From: Rhyacophila brunnea
Taxonomy: Eukaryota > Arthropoda > Insecta > Trichoptera > Rhyacophilidae
Direction of reading: 5' to 3'
DNA: 64,000 nucleotides
NCBI GenBank assembly: GCA_022495005.1
Contig: JAGYXB010000667.1
Location: 310,001-374,000 of the forward strand
Part shown: piece after piece, positions 11,531 to 24,438 of the stretch
Numbering within the stretch: position 1 is the first letter of the stretch
How the letters are laid out: every line of letters begins with the position of its first letter
Translations under genes and position numbers: made by a program
The notes under the pieces: generated by a model
The model's database searches: none
The model's input: the letters and a program-made list of their open reading frames with translations, nothing else
Told to the model about the DNA's origin: nothing

Positions 11531-13835
11531 GCGGTTAATAATTACAAAATTTATTTAATGCGAAATATAGACGCTGTAAATTTATGCATAAAGACATAAA
11601 AAACAAATAATTAAATAGTGAAAAACTCAAAGGTGTGTGAGGTAATTGAGTTAGATAAAATCTTTAGGCCAGATACCTCGCAGAAAAGACAACCGGCAGA
11701 AAAATCCAATCAACTAGCGGTTGCCCAATAGGTACATAACATCCAGACGGTAAACTTGGGTGGCCAGCCGCTAGATCGATGTTCTTCGGAACCACTTGGC
11801 TAAACTATTCACAGGACCGATGATATGGATGCAGTCAGCTTAGAGAGTTGTCCATACAGCAGTGGGATGATCCTGTCTATGATGAATAAACCTAATGTCT
11901 GTTGTGATGTCAAAATCATGGTAATGCCTCGATTGGCGGTATATGTAGAGTTCATGTATTTAAGTCATAGAATTAACAAAAATTTAATTGCAGCAATATT
12001 AATTATAAAAAAAACGTTTTCTAAACCTTTTCAAAGTCATTATCCGCTTTTATAACAATCAAGTAAATGACAGCTCGTTTTACATTTCTACAAAGCGAAA
12101 AGAATAAGTAGAGGACCTACATGAAAGATAAAATTTGTCGTGCCGATTATTAAATATGTCATATTTTCACTCAGGTCTCTACATGTGAATTCACAACAAT
12201 GTCCTTTTCTTTTAAGATACTGTTATTTTCGTGTGTATTATCAACAATTACATTATTGTGACTTACTAGTCTCTGTTTTTTACTGTCAAACATTTCACTT
12301 TATCCTGTTCCTTGAAGACCAACTTATAATATCTTTATATCTCAGGTTATTCAGTATATTTCTCCCTCGATATAATGATCACAGAATTTTCAATAGTGTT
12401 AATCAGAAATTATTTGTTCCTTTTTTCTATTTACTACGATTTATTATTTAGTACCAGGTGACCGCCTAGGCCCTAGAAAACACACTGCAATCTTCTTGTG
12501 GTTTGCGACTCATGGTTGGGAAGCCGTGATTTAAATGTTTGTTAAATCTGAGTTTAAGCCAGAGGCGTAGATAAACTATGCTTTAATCGAGAACAATGGA
12601 GTTTTGTTATTATTTCACGTGGCACAATGAACCTAATTACAAATTCATTTTGAAGTTCAGACCTAGTGTAAAAGCTACGAAAACAATACAAATAATTCAA
12701 CAGTTTACAGTTTTTCCTCAAAGTTGAAACGGTCGGCCATCAAAAGGCAGAAATGTATAAATGTTTGAAGAGATCAAAATACTTCGCCCACCGTCATCTC
12801 GACTAGCCCGTAGGCGGAAAACACCAAAACATCCACCGGCACTGCCGTCTGTAGCGAATTAGATAAACAAGATACGATAATATAGGTGACAGTTGATAAT
12901 AAGTATGGTCCCAAGTTGAGAGTTTTGGGAGGGAGGGGCTTGGAGATGGTTTGAAATGAGATACTAAATAAATATAATAATTATGTTATTCCAAATCGGG
13001 GCTAAAAATAAAGATTTTTTTCGACAACCTCGTTTCTGTTCAGTTTGGCGATTGCCGACATAATAAAAATGCAGAAAATTCATGACGTTATATTAAAGTA
13101 TCTATATAAAAGGTAAATAATCATGGCTAAATATGCATGCTCTATCTATAGGTATGTAGTTTTTTTTAGAATACAATAAATAATGACGTTAAGGGCTGAA
13201 ATTTTAGATGTGTTGTTCAGAAATTACGTACCATAACATTATAAACCGGCCGAGACCCATCGTCAAATCGGGACGCATGCCAAACCTAAAAAATATTGAT
13301 ATTACCCATGTATCGTCATATCGAAAGAATGGACACTAGGTTAGAATTTTTATTGGCCCAAAAATAAACACTGCAAGCGATTTCCGTTCAAATTAATCAT
13401 ATCATATTTTTAGATGTAACCTGTTGTTTGATTTCGAGCACACTTTTGTGTGATTAAAATACAAAATGGGTAAATAGCACTTTTTTTTCATTTTGTGTTT
13501 GTAGCACTCCGTTATTAATTAATTTCACATGAATGATATTGTATTTTAACTCCAAATGTGACTCGTTTATCGTAGTGGTGAACAAAAGTATTTTTTTGTC
13601 GAACATTAGTAAGTATTGCTTTTATTTTTGTTGATTTTCATTAATACGATGATATAATAATTATATGCCATATTCACTATTTTTTTCTATACTTATAATG
13701 AAACATGTTTATTAAGGCCGAAATCTTTTACATATGTACATATTATAAATTGTAATGAAATGACGCAAGAAAAATGACATAAACATAATTAATTAATTGA
13801 ACTGGAGCTTACGTGGTGGTAGAACTATATTATAC
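11531..13835. other. AT-rich stretch; possible hAT end at 12501-12528
   Basis: GTTTGCGACTCATGGTTGGG then AAGCCGTG (12501-12528) resembles a decayed hAT right end (GGGTTGGGAACCACTG type). No partner end was found. The rest holds only short open frames without recognisable content. Confidence 0.3.
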
Positions 13836-13839
13836 TTAA

Positions 13840-14286
13840 CGGCCCACATGCTCGTCGTAGGTCAAAATTGAGTTTTTATTGTATTTTCAAACCATGACCC
13901 TGGACACTCCTTAAACGTTGTAGATAATCTATTTATATAATTTTGAAGCCTTATAATCCTTTATATTTATTTTAAACATTTGATGATTGCATAAAGTATT
14001 TTTGTTACATAAAATAGTATTCTTTTAAACCTCTCGCTCTAATGTTTTAGATTTAGTCTCGAAATATGACTATATTCTAAAACATTAGAGCGAGAGGTTT
14101 AAAAGAATACTATTTTATGTAACAAAAATACTTTATGCAGTCATTAAATGTTTAAAATAAATATAAAGGATAATAGGCTTCAAAATTATATAAATAGATT
14201 ATCTACAACGTTTAAGGAGTGTCCAGGATCATGGTTTGAAAATACAATAAAAACTCAATTTTGACCTACGACGAGCATGTCCCCCC
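13840..14286. mobile_element. TTAA-flanked palindromic element (family P, copy 1)
   Basis: TTAA at 13836-13839 and 14287-14290 bracket a near-perfect palindrome with arms 13840-14051 and 14076-14286 and a 24-nt spacer. Both arms correspond to the left end of the copies at 25756 and 52868, including the block CTCTCGCTCTAATGTTTTAG. The element thus consists of two left ends head to head, with no right end and no coding capacity. TTAA targeting is known for piggyBac and some Sola elements; the family is not resolved here. Confidence 0.8.
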
Positions 14287-14582
14287 TTAATTGTTTTGAA
14301 ACATATTTATTATGAAATTAACTTTTTTTTCTACTGTTCAATGGAAAGATGGTACGGTTTTAAATCTAATGTAGGAATTTTCAGGAAACAATAAAAAAGT
14401 ACAACGTACAAGTACGACGACGTAAAAACTTAAGTTGGAGTGATGCTGACGCCATCTACAAATTAAGTTAGTAATGCAATTACATAGTTTAATTTAAATT
14501 ACAAGAACGCTTGCCATTTTTGACAATTAAAAACTCGTTAGATACCATAGTTATGACTTATGAGGGTAACATTTGGAAGGCT

Positions 14583-14665
14583 TTCGTTAGGTGACTGAGT
14601 GGTAATATTCTTCGCCTGGATAGCGAAAAATGTATGTTCAAATTCCACTTAGCCAGTGTATTTTC
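14583..14665 (+). mobile_element. tRNA-Ser-like SINE head (degenerate)
   Basis: A box-A-like TGACTGAGTGGTAA is followed by a perfect 5-bp anticodon stem TTCGC/GCGAA around loop CTGGATA (anticodon GGA, Ser). A box-B-like GTTCAAATTCC comes next. No 7-bp acceptor stem closes it, so it is a tRNA-derived sequence rather than a functional tRNA gene. Confidence 0.4.
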
Positions 14666-16258
14666 CCCAATATAATATATTATGTTTCTTAGGTTTGTCC
14701 TAATACAATATTATGGTTAAGTGACATTATAGAAAATATAACATAAAAATATATTACAAAAACACACAAAACGCAGAAGCAGTTATTTGTCAGTTGGCGA
14801 TTTCACGCTCAATGGCGTCGAGATACACAATAAATTATTGTCATTATGTACCTATTTACATATTGACGAACTTAAGTGTAGTACATACTTGATGTAAAAA
14901 TAAGCAATTATGACTAAGTAAATTGTATACAAGCAATTGTGTTTCTACTGACAACTGCGATTTGGTATGTGGCTCAAACCCCACTAATTTATGAACATGA
15001 ATCTCGCGTTCGCGTAACTATGTCGAAAAATATGAGCTTAAGAATATGCTTAATTTTCAAGGGTGGGTTACGGGAAGAACCCGCGAGACTTACACGTGTT
15101 CAGTGACGTGCTCAGAATTAAAATCGAAGCACAGAAGCGCGGGAAAACTTTTACAATGGCAGTTCGCTTTCACTTCGAAGTCTTGAAAACTGAGGAAACG
15201 GTGATAAGATAAGAGTCCGCAGATTAGATAGATTAGACATTGATCAGAGGCCCCACCAAACCCGGTCTCGATCGGGCATATCACGGGACCCTACGTTTTG
15301 AGTGACAACTCACAGTACGGGAGGCATGTAAAGTGGCGCAACCTTACGCATAACCTTAGCTCCGATGCTCGAGTGGAATAGATTGAAGTTGGTGAGGTGG
15401 TTATTTCACACTTCATTAATATTGGCAACAATGTAACTTTGAACCAAGGTATGTGCCGATTCACCACAAAATAGATTAAAAGAGTTTTGCATTTACCGCC
15501 AGCCGCCATAGAATCATAAAACGCAAGACATAGAAAACCTCCGGAATGTCCTTAAAATTTACCAATATTAAATGCGAATTTCATATACGTGACAAACTTT
15601 AATGCATACAGACGTAACTTTACTATTGATATTCTTTAACACATATTTAAATTTTTCCCACATTTTTCCGCACTAGAAAATTATACCTTCTTACTACCAT
15701 ACTCAGAAGGTATTTCCCAATATATCTGTGTCACTTGGTAATCAATAACAGTTCGTCATATAATAATAATATTAAATAACTTCAAAAATGGTCTCTATTA
15801 ATAACGGAATATGATATTACTAGGACATTTCATCGTGCTTAACGAGTGCATCGGTAGTTTAATCGGTAAATCACAGCACTTGGAATGCAACGCTCATAGG
15901 AGAAGTCCCGTTAGTTGCAAAAGAATGTGTGGTTCTGATGTTACGGAAAACTACATAAAATATATAACTGTTCACCACCACGTGAGTCACAGACAGGACT
16001 TCAATATAGCATCTAAATGGACTCGGTTGAATAACAGGAAATCATGTGGGAAAATCATGAAAACATAATTATGTAATCCTCACTTAATTACGTAAGTAAG
16101 AGAAGACAAATAATAAGAAACTTCAATGACTTACATGAGACACATTTTATCAACTGTAAGCTTCTTACGTACACCAACGTTGGTGTATTTGTGTGTGCTC
16201 AGGTGGGGTTAATTGAATGAAAACAATTTGAACTAAAACTCCAGAATACGATGTTTGT
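14666..16258. other. AT-rich stretch with weak repeats
   Basis: The motif CGGTCTCGATCGGGC with flanking CACCAAAC (about 15256-15300) is shared in diverged form with 42630-42700 and 51955-52020. A tRNA-like string with box-A character (CGGTAGTTTAATCGGTAAATC) lies at about 15851. Neither is clear enough for a full call. Confidence 0.3.
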
Positions 16259-19100
16259 GGGCATTTTCGCCAAAGTTTGTACATTGCGTTTTTGGCATGT
16301 CCCATGACTTTGATTGATTTTTTCATAGTTATTATATTATAAAATGTTGGAAAGTTATGTACTTTTAACATGCAAATTTATTAATTTACTCTATTCAATC
16401 AGTTAAATACAACTATCTGACCTGTATATATTTTTAATTGATTATTTAGATCGAAAGGTAGTGCGTTTTTACCATGTCCCACCCATAAATTCAAATAAAC
16501 AAAGTCTGATTTCGTCATTAATTTTGAGTGTGTAAAATTAAATTCGTAGTGTTTTCAACAGCTTACATTATATATTTTTGGAAAATATATAGTTTTTCGT
16601 AAATTTGTACCAATATTGAAAAAAAATCACGTTTAAAGTGTGTCCCAGGATATTTGAAAAAGTGGAACTCCACATTCCGTTACCACGATTTTAGCATGAA
16701 GGCGAAAAATTTTCACTATAAATATGTTTTTTTTTAATGTAGCAACATTTTTGTATAACACTGATCGCCATGTACACTTTAAATTGTTGGTGTGTGTCGG
16801 TATCGCTATCGGAACAGGTTGCTTTCTGGGTTGGTCATTTAAGAAGTTCCACTACTGTTACCACGATTTATAAGGTAAGAAAACACATATTTCTATTTCA
16901 CATACTACACATATGGAGCTTATCTTTCATACTACAGATATAATAAAACATATCGCAGGTTTAACAATAAAACTAAGCTAAATTTTGGCTTCAAACACTT
17001 CTGAAACAGAATCCGTTACTTCCATTCCGAAACTATATTGGTGGTAACGTATATGTGGAATGTAAAAGTAACGAAATGGCATGCATAAAGTTGGGTTTAC
17101 AGTGTGTGTTTAGTTCTTCATAGATTATAAAAATTTTATTTTGTCTGTTCGTATGAAAAACAAAAATATTTTCATTAAAAAATATAGAAAATAACCTGAC
17201 TATAATATAATAATATAATAAAGATTAAAAAAGTATGTGATATATCTGAATACGCAAAAATAGCGCACATAAAAGTATGGAGATAAAAAAAAACAACAGA
17301 AGGAAAAGAAAAAACACCAGACTGAAATAATTGCGAGACAGGCACTGGCTCTGTCATACTCTTTCTGTTATACGCCACCAAAATTTTAAAACTTCTCCAT
17401 ACATTTTAGGCATAGAAATTTATAAAAATGTATGAAAAAGTATTTTTTGTCACGTTTAACAGAAATGTGTACTCGATTAGATTTAATACCTAGAACTGTA
17501 GGTATTCACGAAATGTCAGAAAAGTACGTCTTGATTACAATCAACCTGTATAGCTACATTTTATGTTGATGAATACAATTAAATTTCAAGACAACATACA
17601 GTCGAACTTGGTTATTACGAGGAAGATGGGACCGACTGAATTTGCTTGTTATAAGCGTTACTCGTTATATCAGAGAATAGGTATTTTAAATGAGCATGTC
17701 ACATTACACAAAAAGTCGAAAATAAAAAATTTGGAAACCATCGTAAAAATCCCCGAAACGAGCATGGCATTCATAAACTACAAAAGAAGTTGTTTATTGT
17801 AATTAACGCTGGTAGGTACCTACGGACTTCACAAACCTTGGATTTTTCAACCATATGCGTGGATACTTTTTTATTATTGTCGGTGAAACACCAATAAGGT
17901 AGGTACTTAGACACTTTACTAGTGTCATAAACGTAATCCGACCCCGGCGGCATCCTGTCCAATCGGATTTTATTGCTTAGGGTCGAAATGTTTTAAAACG
18001 GTCGACACATTAACAGTATTTTAGCTCGGTATATCCGATAAGTTGCTCGTTATAACAGTGAAAAAATTAAATGTATGGCGAAAATCATAAACCAATTGTC
18101 AACAAATGTTTCGTTATTACATCCGAGATCTCGCTATGTCCGAGATCGTAATAACCGAGTTTGACTATAATTATTTTCGTAAAAGTTATATACTCCGTGC
18201 CGCGCTAGGAACTCGCGTCTGAATCCCTTGCTGATTTTTTTTTTCATATATTGTTAATTTGCTTAAAAATATTTTTTATCTGAGTTACAAATAATATAAA
18301 TGCCAAATAAAGTTATGGTAATGTATAGTGTGTCAAAATTATTACCTACCTTATTTTACAAGTATTGTGAAATTTATTATAAAATATATCTATTTTAGTG
18401 ATTAAGTTTGATTTGTTTTGTTATTTTGACGCACGTTGAATATTTATCTGTCTATCAAAAAATTCAAATAAATTTCATAAAACAAAAATTTGTTTTTATG
18501 GTAACATGTAACTTAAGCTTTACAAATTACACTCCGTTACCATTTCGTTCCATTCCGAAAATGTCCCCAAAAAAGTTGAACGTTAACTATTTTTCATTTG
18601 ATTATTAAATAACGAAACTTATTTATTTTTCCAATAAAATTTAGTAAAAGTGATTATTGTCTTTAAAAAAATAGCAGAACGAACATTGATTGGTTTTTTC
18701 AAATACTAAAGGAAAAATGCTCTGCCATTATAGACATAGGGTAACGGAGGGGAACGAAATGTGCCCAAGAATTAAAATTCAATAATATTTTTTGACTATT
18801 TGTAGTTTTATTTTGAAGTGTATGGTTTTTTAATCTAATAGAGCTCTTTTAAGTGATAAAAAGTGTTTCATTCATGTTTTAAAAGCTAAGTTTCGTAGTC
18901 ACGGAACGGAAACTTATTATGCCCAATTTCATAATAAAAATGATATAAATATTGTATTAATCAATATTTTGCTGAAAAATTGCTATCACCAATTCAGCAA
19001 TAGAACAAGGAATCTGCTAGCTATATAAAAATGGTTAATTTGAGTGAAAAAATAATATTACCCAAATTTCAAACATGTACAAACTTTGGCGAAAATGCCC
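16259..19100. mobile_element. 2.84-kb non-autonomous DNA element with 26-bp perfect TIRs
   Basis: The segment 16259-16284, starting GGGCATTTTCGCCAAAGT, is the exact reverse complement of 19075-19100. The bases directly outside are TTGT on both sides (16255-16258 and 19101-19104), a possible 4-bp duplication. The interior has no transposase frame. It carries subterminal repeats: TGTCCCA-type strings near 16298, 16475 and 16638, and CCGTTACCAC-type strings near 16674, 16858 and 18534. It contains a nested TA-flanked element at 17599-18167. The superfamily is unassigned. Confidence 0.7.
17599..18167. mobile_element. pogo/Tigger-like MITE nested in the 2.84-kb element
   Basis: Left end CAGTCGAACTTGGTTATTAC; right end inverted TAGTCAAACTCGGTTATTAC. 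It is flanked by TA at 17597-17598 and 18168-18169. CAGTCGAAC...GTTATTACGA is the type of terminus seen in insect pogo/Tigger-like elements. Internal strings such as CTCGTTATAACAG and CGAGATCTCG are consistent with diverged subterminal repeats. No transposase is encoded. Confidence 0.65.
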
Positions 19101-19453
19101 TTGTACAGCCTGCAGCAGCAAGCCTCCTAATGTTTCTGTAAAATGTGAATAGGTGGTTTTGCTTTGGTTGTCTTTTCCCCGGTGGAATTATAATTATTCT
19201 ACAAAATAATATAATCATACTATTCCACTCGTACGTAAAGGGAATCATAGCAATTGTATTAGGATTAAATGGAAAAACTTCAATTACTACAAAGAAAAAT
19301 AATCTCAGTTTAAATTATTTTCATTCTTGTATTTCTGTTCGGATTTTCCTTGTGATTGAATACCTTTAGTACTTATACCAAAGCTTTTGCCAACATCGAG
19401 GCATATAACGAGTGATTTTTTTTTGCTTAAATATAACTTACGAAAGGGTTAAC

Positions 19454-19799
19454 CATGGCCACCACATACCGAAGCGGGACCCCCTACCTTTAGCTATGGT
19501 TAAAGGCTGTGTGACGATCTTCAGTTGCATATTCCAAATGGTGTTCGAGGTAAAATTAAGGGTTTTTTTAACGATTATTGTATGTTTAATACATCCACTT
19601 TTATGTTGTTATGCACAAAAATTGCATCGCAAAACCACATTTTATTAAATGTTAGTATACTTGAAGTGAAAGAGCTCCATTTTTTTTACTAGCAGTGCAA
19701 TTTTGTGATGTGTGTTTATCTCACTTGGGTGGTCGATCTGCCACGCCGGGCCCCCAGGCTAGAGCCGTGTCAGCCTCCCCCCCCCTTGTGGGGGCCATG
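19454..19799 (+). mobile_element. GC-ended hAT-like MITE, copy A
   Basis: It starts CATGGCCACCACAT and ends GTGGGGGCCATG. It shares the interior string TTTGTGATGTGTGTTTATCT and the segment GCCGGGCCCCCAGGCTA with copies B, C and D. The 8-bp flanks agree only at GGGT, so the duplication has decayed or the boundary is rearranged. Length 346 bp. Confidence 0.7.
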
Positions 19800-20208
19800 G
19801 GGTCTGTCCAACCGAGCAGTGATACTGCGCCCACTTTTTGACATGTATGATTAGTATAGTCTGGCAAATCAACGTGCATAGAATTATGCTTGAACAACGC
19901 TACCAAAATATCCAAATTTACTTTAAAAACCAGTCGTCGATTCGCGCTACTTACAGATGTTGTTTTACCGGAAAATAACTGCATATCATGGAGTGATACC
20001 AATTCAGAAGAGACCACCCCACAGACTTACATTCGCAAAAATGCACCATTTAGTGTGGTATACGCACTGGTGGCATCATCGAACCTTATTTCTTTAAAAA
20101 CATGAGACCGGAGATAGCGCTACAGTCATGATATATGTATGCGCAAAAGTCCAGATGTGTACCGTCAAAGTTATTGTCCAGTAACAAGCATGAAAAGAGA
20201 CATAGTTG

Positions 20209-20545
20209 CTAGATATAGGTTGCAAATACTTTCTGAAGACAAATAACGTGTATTAATTTATTTTTTAGCTTACAAATATTATTTCGGTTTTTAACTCGAT
20301 TGAAATATGTCGATCCGCTGCTGGATGAAGGCCTCCCCTGGCTCCATTCACTGTTGTCGTACACTGGTTCTTCGCTGCTTGGAGTACGTACACCGTACAC
20401 CCACCAAACATTATCAGTTTCAGCGGATTTTATGGCGTTTTTGCAGACGTCTAGTGCCCCTTGGGTATCACTGTATGACGGCATTTGTTCAACGGCTGTC
20501 CATTCGCCGGGCGACATGTCTAGTCTAGTCCGTTACAATTTCACC
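20209..20545 (-). pseudogene. RTE-like LINE C-terminus and 3' end
   Basis: The minus strand around 20300-20360 aligns at nucleotide level with the RTE tail at 29339-29400: AGTGAATGGAGCCAGGGG, then AGGCCTTCATCCAGCAGCGG, the coding end that usually reads WxxxGExxIQQ. It is followed by an AT-rich 3' end towards 20209. Only the tail survives and the frame is disrupted. Confidence 0.55.
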
Positions 20546-20857
20546 TGGTTAGCGACGTCTATGGCATAGCGCATCAGAAGCATTTGAGATATGTGCGGCA
20601 ATACATTTTTCGAGTGCGCTACCTAAAAAGCTTGTATGCGCACATATAATCGTACAGCCTACAGGGGGCATTAGTAAGTCTTTTATTTTTTTCTGGTGAT
20701 GGATGCTGCCGAAAAATTGCCCGATACGTTACAGACAGAATAAAATTCTTGTATTAAATGATAATTCAAAATATAAGTATACTTATTATGAAGTAATAAT
20801 AATTAATCAGTGTGACAATTTTCGTCAAGAAAATGAAATTATTTGATAGAGCACATA

Positions 20858-21239
20858 TGAAGCGCCTAGTTTCATAAGCCCCTAAAACGGTTTTTGAAAA
20901 TTTTTGAGTTAGATATGTATTTAGATGGATATTTTTGTTACCTATATTATGGCCAAAGATTGAACTTTATAAAACGCCAAAAACCGTTAATACGTATGAT
21001 CAAAAATTATGGTAAATTTCAAAACCCGCCAAAATGGGTGGGTGTGCTTTTCAAATACCCCTAAAATGGAAAGCCAAAATACTCTTTAGAATGTAACGAA
21101 TTAAAAAATAAATACATAAAGTTCACAGATTTAATAGATATGATTTTTTCTCAAAACTACGAGTACCTAAAATAGTTTTTCTCATTTTTCTCAGAACTAC
21201 CTAAAATCGTTTTAGGGGCTTTTGAAACTAGGCGCTTCA
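20858..21239. mobile_element. TA-flanked MITE with ~37-bp TIRs
   Basis: TGAAGCGCCTAGTTTCA, then (T/A)AAGCCCCTAAAACG at the left, recurs inverted at 21200-21239. TA flanks are at 20856-20857 and 21240-21241. The length is 382 bp with no coding capacity. TA duplication is typical of the Tc1/mariner superfamily. Confidence 0.75.
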
Positions 21240-21241
21240 TA

Positions 21242-22829
21242 TAGAGTGTGTAACATTGATATAATACCCGGCTACACTATCAGACTATCACATACAAAAC
21301 CTCTACATTAAAGTGGACACGTTAGCCGAAAATGTCAAACATATTAACTAAAATCAACATGAATCACCTTTATTACGATGAAGTTAATACCACATATCAT
21401 ACCTACATATTATGTATTTTTACAATAAAACGTAGCGGACAGCTGCAGACGCGTTACCATTATTATAGAACAACGCAGAATTAAAACAATGACCTTTATT
21501 GTGATGCACATAATTTTTTCAATCATATCTGTATAGGTATATTTGTTAAAGAAATAATTAAATGTGTTTATGGGCAGAGTCATTTCAAATGACCATTTTA
21601 GTAAAGCCGATGGTGTGTAGGTACATAAATGTATGAACAGAAACAGTAGAAATGCCTAAAAAAAACAATAAGAATCATTCAATTACGCCTGATTTATAAT
21701 TTTAGACGAAGTATTTTTTTTTTGTTTACTTCGGATAAACTAATAAATGATAAGTATGTTTTCTACGAATAAATAATTAAAACGGTACATTCAGGGAATT
21801 TTATACGTTACGTTATACATAATGAGTTGGTATGAGTTTAACAATGTCCCTGAAGGGTTTTTCGTTATTTAACTTTATAAGTCAAAGTTCAACAGGATAT
21901 TTAAGTATTTACAAGTTACTGAGTAAGTAGGATACTAACGAGTCGGTATAAATAAAATTAACATACCTGTTTGAAAAATAACGTAGATACAACGTAATAT
22001 AGGGTACTGAACTTGGAAGGTTGGTTATTCATAGCATTTTATATAAATAATTTCATTATAATTATATTAACTAGTGCTTGCGTGTCTATAAAAGAGAAAA
22101 AAATATTTATACAATATATTAGAACACCAAAATATGACATAATCTCAAACGTCATTTTCGGTACCAATACTTGAGTTATACATAGTAAATAATAATACGA
22201 GATAAACTCATTTTATAAAGTATCATGAATTAAAATAAAGTAAATGCTGAATCTCTTGAAGAAATAACAGACTATTTTACAAGGCTTTATTTCAAAACGA
22301 TGTGGTAGCTAATCAATGTTTTAAAATGTTAAAATAAGCTTCTGGGATAAAGAAAGACAGAGCTACAGCTGGAGTCCGATTTCTATAAGCTGGTGTTCAC
22401 GCCATCACGGTTCTTTTAAGAACTAGTGGAACTAAATTCCTAAATTCCCCCCGCTTCAGCATATTAACACTGCATTACGTCCGCCCCCCACCAACTTCAT
22501 CGTCAATGTGACGCAATGACGTGTACGCCAGCTTAAAGAAATCGGAGTCTATAAGAAAGCATCCCAAAAATAAACAGAACTACCAAATCAGAAGCGTAGT
22601 AGGTAGAGTTGCCACTTTATAACTTTGCACTCCGGCTCTAGGATGAAAATAATGTAATATATTCTAAAAATATATTTTTTAGATATTAAATTAAGTACTT
22701 ATCTATTTATTTTCTTATTACTACACGTATTACAATTGAATATCATTTAATTTAATTTTATGCGAGGTAATCAGGAAAGGAGGCGTGTCAGTGTAGCATA
22801 TTATAATCTATAATATAAAATTACCATTA
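21242..22829. other. AT-rich stretch without a recognisable gene
   Basis: No terminal repeat pair, RNA gene or coding frame is supportable in these 1.6 kb. Confidence 0.4.
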
Positions 22830-22831
22830 TA

Positions 22832-24132
22832 CGAGGGTGGGTCAATAATTCCTTAGAAAAAAGCATTAAAACAGTTTTTATTTTTGTATTTTTTTTTATT
22901 TCTCAACATAATCTCCTTGGAGCTCAATACACTTGGTTAGACGTTTCTCAATTTTTTTTAAACTGTCAGAAAAATAAGTTTTCGGAAGGGCCTCAAAATA
23001 AGCATTTGTCCGATCGATGACTTTTTCATTTGAAAAAAAACGTTGTCCACTTAGCCATTTTTTTAAGTTTGGGAAAAGGAAAAAGTCACTGGGGGCTAAA
23101 TCTGGCGAATACGGTGGGTGGTCGACTAATTCGAACTTCAATTCTTCAATTTTAGCCATTGATCGTAAACATGTGTGAACACGAGCATTGTCCTGATGAA
23201 AGAGGATTTTTTTCCTGTTTAAATGAGGCCGTTTTTCTTCAATTTCGTTTTTTAGCTGGTCCAATAAAGATGCATAATAATCCCCTGTTATTGTTTTTCC
23301 TTTTCCAAATAGTCAACGAAAATAATTCCACGTGCATCCCAAAATAAAGTAGCCATAACTTTACCAGCTGATTTTACGGTTTTCGCCTTCTTTGGACATG
23401 GTTCGCCTTTCGCAATCCACTGCTTTGACTGTTCTTTCGTCTCGGGAGTATAGTGGTGTATCCATGTTTCATCTACAGTCACAAAGCGACGAAAAAATTC
23501 ATCCGGATTGTGTTGCATGAGCGACAACAGGGCTTTAGAGGCCACCACCCTATTGCGTTTATTGTCGACTGTGAGCAAATGCGGCACCCATCTTGCAGAA
23601 ACTTTTTTCATGCCCAATTTGTCATGTAAAATAGAAATGACGCTACCTTTTGAGATCCATGTAACCTCAATTATCTCACTCAACTTTAATTTTCGGTCAC
23701 TTAACACCATATCGTGGATTTTATTGATCATTTCTGGTGTAGTCACCTCTACAGGACGTCCTGAGCGTGGTTCATCCTTTGTTGATGTACGACCACGTTT
23801 AAATTCATTTTAACCAGTTATAAATAGTTGCAAGTGAAGGAGCAGATATGCCGTGAACTAAATCCAACTCATTTTTTATTTCCTTTGCTGTTAACCCTTT
23901 TATATTAAATGTTTAATAACAGCTCTAAACTCAATTTTCTCCATTTTCCATTTTTCCATTTTCCACAAGCATTTTTTTTTTTAAATGTATGAGAAACACA
24001 CAACAACCTGACCAATCTGATTGAAACTTCGCAGCATACTGAATCGGTAGTGCCGCTGCATGAAAACAAACCGCTTACAGTACTAGTCGCGCCACCTGTC
24101 GGCTTTTCTAAGGACTTATTGACCCACCCTCG
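22832..24132 (-). mobile_element. complete mariner element, copy B
   Basis: A 1301-bp element, the normal mariner length. It is flanked by TA at 22830-22831 and 24133-24134. TIRs of about 29 bp begin CGAGGGTGGGTCAATAA and match at all but one position. Transposase lies on the minus strand. A short duplication (CCATTTTTCCATTTTCC, about 23941-23958) sits just upstream of the transposase start and is absent from copy A. Confidence 0.95.
22896..23944 (-). pseudogene. mariner transposase, D,D34D type, three frameshifts
   Basis: It reads from the ATG at 23942-23944 to the stop at 22896, about 349 codons if the frame were continuous. The catalytic triad is visible: the first Asp in VDETWIHHYTPETKEQSKQW, the second in FHQDNARVHTC, the third in YSPDLAPSDFFLFP, with exactly 34 residues between the second and third. 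The N-terminal helix-turn-helix precedes it and the CIELQGDYVEK tail ends it. Comparison with copy A and internal logic place a 1-nt loss at 23906-23909, a 1-nt gain at 23807-23811 and a 1-nt loss near 23299-23300, just before TGDYY. These split it into open pieces at 23288-23746 and 22896-23264. All key catalytic residues remain, so inactivation is recent. Confidence 0.93.
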
Positions 24133-24303
24133 TATCATTTCTGCGGACGCCATAGCAGTTATCGGCGGGACTACAACTCCCTCCCAGCCCTTTCTCGTAC
24201 ACACATATGAATACTCCCGACCCCCGCTTCCGTTCTTTACATTACATGCAGGCGCTATTAAGTCGTAGCCAAGAGATGTTGGTTATGGAACAGTATCAAG
24301 TGA

Positions 24304-24438
24304 CTGTACAACTAGCATGCAGTAATTATATCATAAGGCAAGCATGTCCAACTCCAAAAAGGCTGTGATCCATGTGATAAATCATTTCCAGTTATGATAA
24401 TGGATCACCTTTCTTCCTTTTTCCTGCTAGTTGTACAG
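24304..24438. repeat. 135-bp fold-back element
   Basis: CTGTACAACTAGCA at 24304-24317 is exactly inverted at 24425-24438. Inner inverted segments (GTGATCCAT and ATGGATCAC) pair further, giving a long imperfect hairpin. It lies 170 bp beyond mariner copy B. Confidence 0.6.
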
